Assembly (NCBI GenBank): GCA_013407085.1
Contig: JACCGJ010011207.1
Span: 1-64,000, forward strand
DNA from: Atriophallophorus winterbourni
Lineage: Eukaryota; Platyhelminthes; Trematoda; Plagiorchiida; Microphallidae
Length of the DNA stretch: 64,000 nt
Direction of reading: 5' to 3'
Shown here: piece after piece, positions 10,597-20,989 of the stretch
Layout of the letters: each line of letters starts with the position of its first letter
Numbering within the stretch: position 1 is the stretch's first letter
Notes under the pieces: model-generated
Databases searched by the model: none
What the model saw: only the letters and a program-made list of their open reading frames with translations
What the model was told of the DNA's origin: nothing
Position numbers and translations under genes: made by a program

Positions 10597-13500
10597 GAAC
10601 AATGGAACAATGGAACAATGGTTTATTGCAGTAAAAAAGTGTACAAGCTTAAAATAACCACAGGATGGTATGGTGCTTAATAAAGCAAGCAAAAGTGAAA
10701 ATATGAAGCGAGTTTCATGAGAGGATGATAAAGCAATAGTTTTTGTGGCGTGAAAGCATAGCTTAAAAAAACCACAGGGTGTTATATACAGTGCGGTGAA
10801 AATAAAACAGGGAGTATCATCTAGTACGGGGGCGGAAGGCCATATAGCGGGCCACACTCGCTTGGAAATTGCGTCTTCCCGAATTTGCGAGGCGGTAGCA
10901 GGAGAAACGGAGGCATCGTGGTTGCTTAAGACCTGTAAACAAGTGAAACAGAAAGTAAAATGTAGCACGTGCTAGGCATCAAGGGGTTTTGTAATGTAGT
11001 TCTGGGAGGAAGGAGTCGAATCTGTGTTTAAACACGGCTAAAGAAGGAGCCGATAACACATCCTCTGGTAATTTGTTCCAAAGAGCACAAACACGCACCG
11101 AGAAAAAGTACTTTCGGCAGTTGCTACGGGACTGTTTCAAGCAAAGTCTGTTGGAGTGACCGCGCAAATGCGTTGTCTCGGTATTGCGGGAGAATAGGGA
11201 AAAGCACGAGTGGGTGGGTAAGGACATGATCTGATAGAGATAGATAAGATCACCACGGGTCCGGCGATACTGCACAGGAAACATTTTCAATATTTCCAAT
11301 CGTTGGGGATATGGAATGAAGAACAATCCTCTGACAAGTTTCGTCGCACGCCGTTGAGGTGCCTCCAACAACTTTTGGTCTTTGATCAACCACGGGTTCC
11401 AGGCCTGGATAGCATATTCCAAATGTGGCAGAAGAAACGCTTTCAAAAGAATAGGAAAACATCGTGGCTCAAAGTGATTGAATGCGCTGCGCAGGAGACC
11501 TAACATACTATTGGCAGTGTAGGCCATTTTTCTACAGGTGGCTGAGACGGATAACCTAGACTCAACAATGATGCCCAAGTCACGTTCAACGTTGCTAACC
11601 TGGAGCGACTGACTACCAAGATGATAGTGTAGAGTACTGCCAGCGCGAGTAGAAAGGACACGGCATTTCGATACGTTAAAGGGGAGATTATTCGTGACTG
11701 ACCATAAGTGGTGTGTTGAGGTCCGCTTGCAGTAGATCCATGTCAGTACGGCTGTAAATCGTTCGCCATATTTTGACATCATCTGCATACAGCAAGACAG
11801 GGGAATGAAGGGAACGTGTCAGATCGTCCACAAAGATGAGGTAAAGATTCGGTCCTAAAACAGAACCCTGCGGAACGCCACTAGGGGTGGCAAACGGGGT
11901 TGAGAGAGAGCCGTTAACACGCACACGTGCCGATCGTTCATGGAGGTAACTTTTTAACCACGACAAGAGCTTGCCGGAAATTCCCAGCGAAACAAGCTTC
12001 TGCAGAAGTATCCGGTGGTCGACCCTGTCAAAGGCCTTGGAGAAATCCAAATAAATCACATGAACTTCCCGACCATTATCGACTGCGGTCGTCCACTGAT
12101 CACGAGCAAGCATAAGATTTGTAAGGCACGATCTACGACGGCGGAAGCCATGTTGATTATCGGATAAGAGTTGAAATGTGTCAACGTGATGCCGTAATGC
12201 GTCCACAATAATAGATTCCATTATTTTGGACACCACGGACAATAGGGTGATGGGGCGATAGTTACTGACATCAGAGCGTGAACCACCCTTGTAGATAGGA
12301 GAAATGGATCCACACCTCCACTGGACGGGAACACAATCAAGAGAAAAAAAAATGTTGAAAAAGGTCCGTCAAAGGGTAGCATAAAGAAGCAGCACATTCG
12401 CGCAGAACTCTAGGGTGAAGTGTATCAGGACCAGCAGAACTAGAAGGGCGCAGGGATATGAGCTTGCCGAAAATAGCGGCAGGTGTAAAAGTGATGTCTG
12501 AAAGTTCGAAAAGTGATGGGGTTGGGTGGACAGGTACGGAAACCGATGTACTGGAGGGCTCAAAAATCGAGGCATAGTAAAGCCGTAGTGCTTCTGCTGC
12601 TTCACTGGCTGTCTGGGTAGGGCTCAACGGTGTTTCTAAAGTTGTAATGCCAGGTTTGACATGACGTACACGATTGACAAAGCTAAAGAGCCGTTTTGGG
12701 TTATCAACAAAGGCACAAGAAAGTTTGTACTGGTGGTTCAAACGATCTTCGCGGATGAGAGCCGCAGATTGGTTTCGATACATTCGATAGCGTTCCCACT
12801 GTTGATAGGAAGTGGAGTGGACATAAATGGTCCATTCTCTATTCCGTTCGCTAATGAATTTTCGAGTGCGGCTACGTAGTGGAGTTCTCCTGTGCTTCCG
12901 TCGTGGAACAGCTTTAGTTACCGTGCATGAAGCAATTAGTTGTAGTAGTCGGGAGGAAAAACTCAACCATGCATCGTCAGCTGATAGGTCGGTACTGAAA
13001 TGCCAGTCCTGATTCAGAATAAGAGTGTTTAACCTGTTTTAGTCGGTCCACCTCCGTGTGAACACTGAGCTATCTGCAATCTTGTCAGCCCAGTAGACTA
13101 GCTTGAAATGTAAGAATACATGATCACTGCGCCCAAACGGTGCACGACGTTCGACATATTCAATCATCAGTTCATCGTCTGTCAAAATTAGATCCAGTAA
13201 AGATGGCGTGTCATTAGAATGGAAACGGGTGGGTTCAGTGGAATGGTTGAACAATGGGCGTGTGTGGAACAGATCTAGTAACTTTGAACAGAAATGACCA
13301 TCTGGATAAGGACGATTGAACAAATTTGTAAGATTAAAGTCCCCCATGATGAGAACATGTGTGTGTGTCTGAAGGAGTACACGATTTAGGTAACTTAGCA
13401 ATTGTTCATCGTCTTGGTTAGAATTACTCGGGGGGCGATAAATAACTACAACTATGATTGATTCAAAACTGGAAAGCTGTAAAGTGCAACTTTAAGTATC

Positions 13501-15275
13501 AGAGGATTGCATGACATAAGTAAAAAGTTCAGTACAGTGAATAGAGGAATTGACGTAAAGGGCTACGCCACCGCCAGGCGATGGTCAATCGGATCGAAAA
13601 ACGTTCATGTTCGGGATATGAATTTCATTGTCAAGGTGGCGTTCATTCAACCAAGTTTCAGTTAGTGCAATAATATCATAAGGACAGGTGGAAACATGGA
13701 ACGTTAGTTCATTGAGTTTGCTCAACAGACCTTGAGTGTTTGTATAAACACAGTTTAGGTATTTGCGGTGAATAAGACCAGACATAGCGTTATGGCCGGC
13801 CAGAGTAGGGCCGGCTAAATCAAGTTTTTTGCATAATATCAGAGGAGTTATTGGATGTAAGATCACTTATCTTTGGACTCGAATTTTCAGATAGGAGAGT
13901 AGCCAGCGTAGGGTTGTTGGAGCACGTTTCGCTTAGTGTAACAGGATTTTGCGTTGCGCTGTCAGCCGTGATGGTGAGTGGAGTTCGACGAGGTTGGTCT
14001 TGAAAAATTCGGACACTCGGTGGTGCTGTTCTACGAGCATAACGCCACGCATTTAGGACAGTGGGCAACATCTCAGAGCTCAGGGAACAAACTTTCAGCA
14101 GTCGCGGCGAATTTCCATTGTAAGTGGTTGGACGAGGGAGTCGGTATAGGGACACTGTTGTGACTGGTTCGCAATTCATATGCTGATAAAGAAAACGCCA
14201 TTGGGCGTGATCGTTTTCTTTACGTTCGGTTTCATTTTCGCTGTCACATTCGGGTACCCCATGAACAATGATGGCTCTAGGAGTGTCTTGTCGTTGCACA
14301 TTAGGAGGACGATTTTTTGCGCGTTCTATCCAGGGTATATCGGAATGCATACGAGAGGGCGAATCTTCATGTTGCAGATAATGTGCGGACAATAAAACAC
14401 TCTCCATCTGTTCGTTATTTTCCAAGTCGACGCGCAGCAGATGTGGTTGGTCAGAGTGAGCAGAAGATGGGTGACGTGTGAGTCTCGTTTTGCATAACGG
14501 TTTGATAACCTGGTTCTTCATGGAAGTACACAAGCGTTTCCACTGAAGTAGATCATGGGCTTGTTTAGCATTGAACTGGGATTCAGCAGACTCAACAACG
14601 TTGGTGCAAATAACAGAGAAATGTTTCAATGTTGGCTTGATTTGTTTTGGCATACGAGGAGGACATGGTTGCCTTTTGGTCGGTGTAGTAGCAGTGAGAG
14701 TTTCTGCAATGGGTTTAGAGGTGACATTACAGGGGGAGGGGGCAGTTGTTTCGAATTTCGCAGTAGGATTTATTGAAGTGGATGAATTGAGACCTTTTTG
14801 AAGCTAAAGCAAGCTCCAACAATACGCGGTTAAGTTGAAACTCAACATGATCTAGTCGGTTTTCCAGTGTACTACGTGATGTGAGCTCCGTATTAGTAGT
14901 CGGAGTAAAAGAAACATTAGACACATGTGCTGGGGATGTGCGCATTGGAGTGTTTAGCGGGGTGTTTGCGAGTGAGTCTGGATGGTGACGGAGACGTTCA
15001 AAATAAGGGAGACACGATGGGCAAACATACTTCAGTGGTGAAGACGAGGAGGATATTATTAGAGCTACATCGAGGTGCGTTAAATTAGGAATACAAGAGA
15101 GATGCGATTTCATGCAGCAGAGTGAGCAGATCACATTCTGAGACCGGACGTTGACACAATGGTGACACATAGGACACGAAGACAACTTTGACGGGGTCGA
15201 ATAACACATTCCAGGAAGGAAGCAAAATATTCCAAAGTTACGAAGCAAACGTTCACTTTGACCTTGAAATTCGGA
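10597..15275 (-). mobile_element. nearly full-length CR1-type LINE
   Basis: About 4.7 kb. Its 3' end carries three copies of the 8-mer CATTGTTC (10597-10620, minus strand); short terminal tandem repeats are a hallmark of CR1-clade LINEs. ORF1 and ORF2 follow in order. The ends are fixed by comparison with the uninterrupted paralogous site at about 61535-61575, where the same flanks (CGACAGAGAAAGGTCT and GAAATGTACACAT) are only tens of bases apart. It sits inside a gypsy-type element in the same orientation. Confidence 0.85.
10979..13866 (-). pseudogene. CR1 LINE ORF2 (endonuclease and reverse transcriptase), frameshifted
   Basis: Endonuclease blocks come first: NTQGLLSKLNEL and ALTETWLNE (13585-13866), then IMGDFNL and LLDLILTDD with GRSDHVFL (13039-13401), as in an apurinic-type endonuclease. 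The RT follows: RTPLRSRTRKF linker (12966-12337), NQHGFRRRRSCLTNL, YLDFSKAFDRVDH, GVPQGSVLGP, LLYADDVKIW (12242-11688), then the thumb and C-terminus with HLEYAIQAWNPW and RRATKLVRG (11788-10979). The segments lie in different frames, so several indels have accumulated and no intact protein can be made. Confidence 0.85.
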
Positions 15276-15296
15276 CCGTTCCTGAAATGTACACAT
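13820..15296 (-). pseudogene. CR1 LINE ORF1 with PHD-type zinc finger, broken
   Basis: The upstream part (15296-14727) holds a Cys/His cluster SCPMCHHCVNV, then CSLCCMKSHLSCI and YVCPSCL, the Cys4-His-Cys3 spacing of a PHD finger as found in many CR1 ORF1 proteins. It is followed by a Ser/Thr-rich linker and a short coiled-coil-like stretch (LENRLDHVEFQLNRVLLE). A second frame (14653-13820) continues with AIIVHGVPE and YRLPRP, an RNA-recognition-like ORF1 core. The two frames are offset, so at least one frameshift separates them. Confidence 0.65.
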
Positions 15297-15689
15297 GTGC
15301 TAAGTAATGTTCGGTTTAGCCACGTAACCTCTTGCTAAAAGCTGTCACCTGGTTTTTCACCACCAAAATTTATGAAATATATATTTACAGTTTGTACTAC
15401 AAGTTCGCCTTGAAATAAAATAAAATTGACTCAAATGAAACCTCTTCAAAATTTCAATTCAATTCAATCTTAAAAGAGTATTACAGTGTATGAAACGAAA
15501 AAAGTTTTTAGAAACCGCAAGTTGAAGTTTAGTAAAGTTGGTTTCCACGAGCTTATAGCGTGTCACCTTCGCGTTCATCCTTCATCTCTGGATTTTTGCG
15601 GCATTTGGGCGGGTAAGGCATCATATCATATACTCATATCTGTCTATACGTTAGATAGTGACAGTTGAAATGTGGGTAGCGTTAAAAAG

Positions 15690-17007
15690 GGAATCGCGAA
15701 AGTAAAGATACTTATGTAGTGGTAACGTGATGTGCTAAGCGTAAACAGTATGATGTGCGTCCGATGGTACCTGCTATATCCATTCCTACTCCCATGGGGT
15801 AATTTGCGTCTATTATGTGGTGACGTCGTTTGGAAGGCTTACTGTGGTATTGAAGCATCTCTTCCAAGCATGTGACACGAACTACCAAAGGTAATTACGT
15901 GGTGGCTACGGTTGGTGCCTGGACGTTCTCGTTATTCAAATAGCACTCTAGGACTTGATCAACAGAAAGTGCTAGCTTTTGGATCGAGTTGTTGCCATCT
16001 AGCACCGAGATACTAATTTTGACGTTAGCCGGAAGGCACGTCATCCACAAGTGTTTCAGAAGTGCAGCAGTGATGACGTTACTTACTTTACTTTTACTTT
16101 TGTGCGACTATCGCCTCCTGGAGGATGAGTCGGCGTCAATGAAGATTCTTGAGAATTTGGTTACAAAGCGGCGTCCCCAGCATCACTAGGCGTTTATTCC
16201 AGTCAGCTTCTCTAGCCTTTGCACAACCAAGTGCAACCTGCAAGGCAGCAGGGAGTTTCCAGAAAGACATGGTGTGCACGAACTAACCGTCTGCCAGACT
16301 CTGTTTCAGATTTTGCCTCGGGGTGTTCTCCCGAAGCCGTTCCTCGCAAGGCAGCGGAGGTTTAAAATCAGGGTTTTCCTTCCCTTAGATGAAATGCCCT
16401 CCCAGGCTAAAGACCTCCATCTGCCCGAAGCAAACTGGTTTTCAGGCGCCAGTCACACGTTCTCGCCCCTTCTCCTGTTGGTAGAAGCAGTTCCGCCGAG
16501 CTCGGGGAGCCACTCGTGCAGGCCGGAAGCTGGACTTGGTTGTCAGAGGCTATTTGAGACGCATGTCATATGGGAGCATTTTATAAACAGTGGGAGCTTA
16601 TCCCCACTGCCACCCCGTCTATGACAACCTTTGACGTTACGGTCAGCCAATCATCTTATAAACCTCAACAGTTGCGAGGGTTTCCGGTCCCCTAACTATG
16701 TAACATGTAGCAGATGCTGCAGCCGTGTTTCGTCACACATGCCGAAGCTGCGCAAGATAGCCTCATTTAGATGATCGTAAAGAGCGTGGAGTGATTTGTA
16801 GTCGAGAACGTCTAACACTGACGTGAACGCAATATCCAGAAACAAGAACGTGTGAAACGTACAAACTGTATACTCAATATTGAAGTGCCGGGTGCTCAAC
16901 CGCATACCGTCGAAGGAAATCGGGTTGCGTGATTGGCTTTTAGCCACCTTCATCCCTGTGCAACTTGAAAGGTCGGTTGACACTTCGATTGGGATGTACG
17001 CTATCAC
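15690..17007 (-). pseudogene. gypsy-like gag gene, copy 1, split by element E
   Basis: The first part (17007-16640) reads RNPISFDGMRLSTRHFN, then DVLDYKSLHALYDHLNEA and SFGMCDETRLQHLL, matching the capsid pattern of gypsy-type gag (a Y-x2-L pattern followed by an RLQxLL block). After element E the frame continues toward 15690 as the LLKHLWL block does in copy 2. In copy 2 the same gene runs unbroken across this point. Stops are present. Confidence 0.55.
16080..16636 (+). mobile_element. element E, non-autonomous repeat with 8 bp target duplication
   Basis: About 557 bp, starting CTTACTTTACTTTTACTTTT and ending near CCGTCTATGACAACCT. It is flanked on both sides by TGACGTTA. The paralogous gag copy at about 62690-62700 has a single TGACGTTA and no insert, so the ends and the duplication are direct observations. 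I see no terminal inverted repeats and no protein motif. An 8 bp duplication is common for hAT-like DNA transposons but is not diagnostic. Confidence 0.75.
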
Positions 17008-17879
17008 TGTACTAAATTTAATGCCTTAAGAGTGAATTCCGAAACGATCGAATTGAGGTTCTACGGAGAGGAACCATACCTTATGGTTGAAAGAACTAAA
17101 GGAGGGCAGAGTTGAGTTGGAAAAATCGATAGTGTCTCCGTCCTTTGACATAATCAAAAATTTAGATTACTGATTACAAGTGATTCTCGAAAAAGTTAAA
17201 CGATGCAATGATTCAAATTCCCCGGGATCACCAATCTGCGGTAAACAGTAATGCATAGCAAGTACATCAGTTCTGTAGTATACTTTAGATTATATGTCAA
17301 AAATGTAATAGCTCACTAATAATGTAGCGAACAAAAATATTTTCAACGGGCTCACAGGTTTGTAGTGTACAGGCCAAATATTTCTGAGAGAAAATATTTT
17401 TAACGGGCTCACCAATTTCTAGTGGCAACGTCAAATAGTTCACTAGTTCATAACGATATACGAAGCTAAGATCTTGTACAAACCACAGAGATGATTGAGC
17501 GGTGGGTCGAAAAACCAAAGAAAGAAATGTTTGAGTTTCCACGGCCTTATAGCGGGTCATATTCGCGCTTTGCCTGCACTGTCAATGAATTTTTGTGGCA
17601 TTCGGACAGTAGGGCGTCAACCCGGGACACAGCTACACACCACATCCTTCGAAATGCGGTCCGATACTGGGATCTGGAAGAGCAATAAAACTGGCAACGT
17701 GTTAGCGGGGTTTTGACGAAAACGAAAATGGCACAGAAAGAGCACTTACCGTTGACACCACCTAGTGAGTTTGAAAAAATGCTGTAAGGTTTGTGAAAAA
17801 TGGAAATATTGTTCACAGTAACATAAATCTTGGGATTGTAAGATTTCGTGTAAGTGGGAATCGTGAAGACCTATAAAGG

Positions 17880-18660
17880 AAACGAAAGAAGCGGCTTCAA
17901 AATGCGTGCCTGGGTGTGTTCCACTGACTGTAAACTCTCAATGAGAAAAACCTGTGTTGACGTTTAATTCTGCTCTGTTGATGTAATAGTTTCAGCTCAT
18001 GTACTCGGAGATTAGTGCTCGGATATGAAACAAAGAGGAAGTTGCATGGATGGGAGTTGTCAGTTAAGATCCGGTGGGTAAGTAACATGTCACCGCGGTG
18101 AAAACGGTAGGAAATGGAGAATGTTTCTAAACTGCGTAACCTTTCCTCATAAGATATGTTGTGCATATCACGAACAAGCTTTGTCGCACGTCGCTGGGAT
18201 TTTTCAAGAAGAGACGCATCTTTGCATAGCCAGGGCTGCGAAGCCTGTACTGCGTATTCCAAGTGTAGATAGAGGTAGATATTCACCAGTGTCAGGAAGA
18301 GAAACCGGCCGAGCCCACCGAAAGCGCGGAGAAGTAAGCCAATGTTGCGTTTGGCTGCAGCTGCGGCTCGTTCGCATTGTGTGTTGCAACCGATATCGCG
18401 CCGGATGATGATACCAAGATCATTTTCTTGTCGAACACACTGAAGTACTATTGTACTGAAACGGTAAGCAACAGGATCGCCATGTCGGATGCGGAGAACG
18501 CTACACTTGGAGGTGTTGAATGGTAGATGAATCCTTAAAGACCTGTAGTATAAATGATCTAAGTCATCTTGTAGGGCATGTGAATCCATTGGCGATTTGA
18601 GTGAGCGCCAGATTTTGACATCGTCCGCAAATAGGATGAGCGGCGATTCAATATAATGTG
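17880..18660 (-). pseudogene. CR1-like LINE RT C-terminal fragment
   Basis: Starts at the ADD box (PLILFADDVKIWRS, about 18600-18650) and runs 230 codons in one frame through ENDLGIIIRRD, HLEYAVQASQPW and RRATKLVRDM. Similar in architecture to, but clearly diverged from, the LINE at 10597-15275. It is 5'-truncated, as LINE insertions usually are. Confidence 0.75.
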
Positions 18661-18699
18661 CGAAGTATGAAATATTCTATGTATATACTAATAGTGTAT

Positions 18700-18960
18700 G
18701 TTAAGGTATGAAACCACAAGCCTGATCCAGGCAAATTGCCGCACAGTCAGAGACTGCACGTGGGCTAAAATACTGTCAGGTTGCCCAGGCCTAGACAAAT
18801 GAGAAAATAAATAGAGATAAATAGAAATGGTAGTGAGACTCCAGCTTGCTTCAGCATGCAGCTCATTATTAGTGGCCAATCAATTTAGCACAGTGCTAGC
18901 TGTACAGCACAGAAGTGCTGCACGATTGCACATCCGTGCAACTATGGGGAGATATGGTAT
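18700..18960 (-). repeat. SINE-like repeat R1, near full length
   Basis: About 250 bp. In its forward direction R1 ends with CCTGACAGTATCTTAGCCCA, then GTGCGGCACTTTGCC, TGGATCAGGCTTGTG and CATAC. I find no clear tRNA A and B boxes. GCCTGGATCAGGC can form a 5 bp hairpin. Other copies recur through both genes' surroundings. Confidence 0.75.
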
Positions 18961-19469
18961 GATAAGCTACCGAACGAACAATGGAAAAAAGACTGTTGGC
19001 CCTCTGTGACAACCAACACTTCCTCTCCTCCACGAATTTTTTGTTATCCTAAGCGCCGTCTAGCTATTTGGCCTTCCCGATCATAATTTACTTGCTCACA
19101 GCATGTCCATATTGCGGTAAGCTACTTGTTTCGAAGTAGTGTTAAAAACTTTAGGTCTTACTGGAGTTCCAGTGTCGATTTTGATCACGATTTAGTGTGC
19201 GCTACAATATGCCATCAATTTGATTTCAACCACAAACTAATGTGTCCTATCGTAGACAATAACACTTTATCTGTGTCTGTAATCAAAGTAAGCGAATTTA
19301 TCGCTGGATCCTAATTGGCTTCACTTTATGAAAGCACTCTACGACACTGCGTTCGAATGCTGTTAAGTCTTGTCCACATTCATGCCGCTAGATCTCTGCT
19401 GAATCCCTTATGCTATTCGACCAGCACCGTGCATAACCGAGTGGTTTAGAGTATGAAAGTGAATGTATG

Positions 19470-19580
19470 TATGAACTTTTAGGTCTTATCCAGACAAAAT
19501 ACCTCACAATGATAAACTACTCGTAGTCTAAGATATTGTCAGGTTATCCATACATAGACAAATCCCACACATGCGAACAA
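19470..19580 (-). repeat. R1 repeat, degenerate fragment
   Basis: Only the TTATCCAGAC, GTCTAAGATATTGTCAGGTT and ATAGACA portions of R1 remain recognisable. Confidence 0.4.
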
Positions 19581-19859
19581 ATTTGTCCCACAGAACCTGG
19601 TACAACGGCATGCTTTACTTCACGCGTCCCGTCAATAACGGACCACTCGTTTTTTCTTTCCGAAGCTCTATCAGGTTCTGCGATTGTCTTTGTTTGTATT
19701 GCTCTTTCTCTGGATCACGCTTGTGATTTTGTAACGGACTAGTGTCTCTGTACACAACTCTATTGTATAAACATTTCATTTCGACACGTGACTATTGATT
19801 TTCGACGTCTGCCGACCATCGTCATTTATCACAATTCAACCGTTGTTCAATGTATTGTG

Positions 19860-19925
19860 GTGCTCACATCCCCATCCCTTACACACCACTACCGGTTTCT
19901 GGCTGTTTGCCGTCATCAACCGTTG
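19860..19925 (-). repeat. R3 repeat fragment ending inside a hammerhead motif
   Basis: Shares GCTCACATCCCCATCCC, CACACCACTACCGGTTTCTGG and TGTTTGCCGTCATCA with other R3 copies. Similarity stops exactly at the position equivalent to the start of the ribozyme core, so the catalytic CUGA box is incomplete here. Confidence 0.5.
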
Positions 19926-20097
19926 TTCATTATACTTTAGCCTTTTCTGCTATTGATTTATCATCCATTCACCACACAGATGTACAACTGTACTGAACCA
20001 AATTGAATTGTCAACGGTATTCAGCGGCATACGGAGACACTGGATTTGCACTGCCACTTTCCATTTATATCTGTCTAGGCTTGGTCAACCTCCAGTA

Positions 20098-20400
20098 TGA
20101 TATGGTATGAAAACACAAGCCAGAGACTACACGTCTGCTAAGGTACTGTCAGGTTGTCCAGGCTTAGACAGATATGAGGAAGAAGAAAGAACATGAAATG
20201 GTAGTGAGACTCCAGCCTGTTTCAGCATGCAGCTCACTACTTGTGGCCAATCAATTTAGTACGGTCTTATCCACAAAGAACTGCACGACTGCACATCCGT
20301 TCAAGCATGAGCGCACATACGTAGACTAAGGTACTGTCAGATTGCCCGTGACGGGACAGATATGAGGAATAAACCTGACAGTATCTTAGCGCACGTGTAG
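20098..20400 (-). repeat. R1 repeat followed by an inverted partial copy
   Basis: 20098-20310 is a minus-strand R1. It is followed by another minus-strand piece (GGTACTGTCAGATTGCCC) and then, from about 20372, a plus-strand piece (CCTGACAGTATCTTAGC). The repeat ends only about 40 bp before the first UTP25 exon recognised here. Confidence 0.65.
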
Positions 20401-20449
20401 TTTTTAACTGTTTAATTCATTGGGTTTCATGTTATTTCAGCTTGATAAT

Positions 20450-20989
20450 ATGGAAGAGCTAACGGATGCGCCTGTCACTGGTATAATTAATAATTCAATA
20501 CTTATTTGAAGGTTCGTCGTTTGAAAGACACTTTAGCGCTCCATTCGATGAAATATCGCAAGCACGAATTGAAAACATGTGCACCATCATGGTACGTCTC
20601 TATCATCACTTATTCTTTGTAGGATCCCCTCATTGGTTATTATCATTCAACCGCTCGAACGCTTCCGTTCCCGCTTTTGTGCACTAAAGACGTTTGTCCA
20701 GTTTCGCTGATTCATCACCCATTTAGCCCGTCACTCCAAGCTTGGATGCATCCAATACTCTTTTGTTCCAGATGATTTCAAACTATGAGGTAACTTTGTA
20801 CTTTAACAATTTATTTCCAGGATATGCTGCATTGTAGACGAATGCCAGATAGCTCAATTGAACGCGTGATGTATTGTGCTCATGCATTGAATCATTGCCT
20901 GAGGTATGCTAATTTTTTTATGTTACACACAGAGCTCGAAAATTGACTGTGAAAAACAACGAAAAGGAAAAAATCATTGGCGTGTCTGA
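20450..20989 (+). CDS. UTP25: UTP25 exon cluster 1-6 with micro-introns
   Basis: Six short exons are separated by introns of 31 bp (20481-20511), 31 bp (20592-20622), 35 bp (20692-20726), 31 bp (20790-20820) and 29 bp (20904-20932). Each starts GT and ends AG, and removing them keeps one frame through ISNYE / DMLHCRRM and ALNHCL / RARKL. Reading through any of them meets a frameshift or stop. If exon 1 extends to the acceptor at 20440, three codons (LDN) precede the ATG. Confidence 0.82.

Larger units (their letters stand above)
15276..17900 (-). mobile_element. gypsy-type gag-only LTR element, copy 1 (right portion)
   Basis: Colinear with 61560-63830 at good identity except for insertions private to each copy. 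It carries a gag-like gene on the minus strand and no protease, RT or integrase in either copy, so it is probably non-autonomous. Element E (16080-16636) interrupts gag. Assignment to Ty3/gypsy rests only on the gag-like motifs. Confidence 0.6.

Noticed and set aside
11688..12242. Functional reverse transcriptase gene
   Set aside because: The RT domain is split over several frames on the minus strand; no single frame covers endonuclease to RT.
15555..17600. LTR pair for gypsy-type copy 1 from the short match GTTTCCACG...CTTATAGCG at 15548 and 17540
   Set aside because: The match is only ~80 bp and sits inside both copies; the 60985/63862 direct repeats are better LTR candidates.
19425..19450. 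tRNA-like A box (CATAACCGAGTGGTTTAGAG) with a GTTCGAATG box nearby
   Set aside because: The B-like box lies upstream instead of downstream and no cloverleaf can be drawn. Not a tRNA gene.
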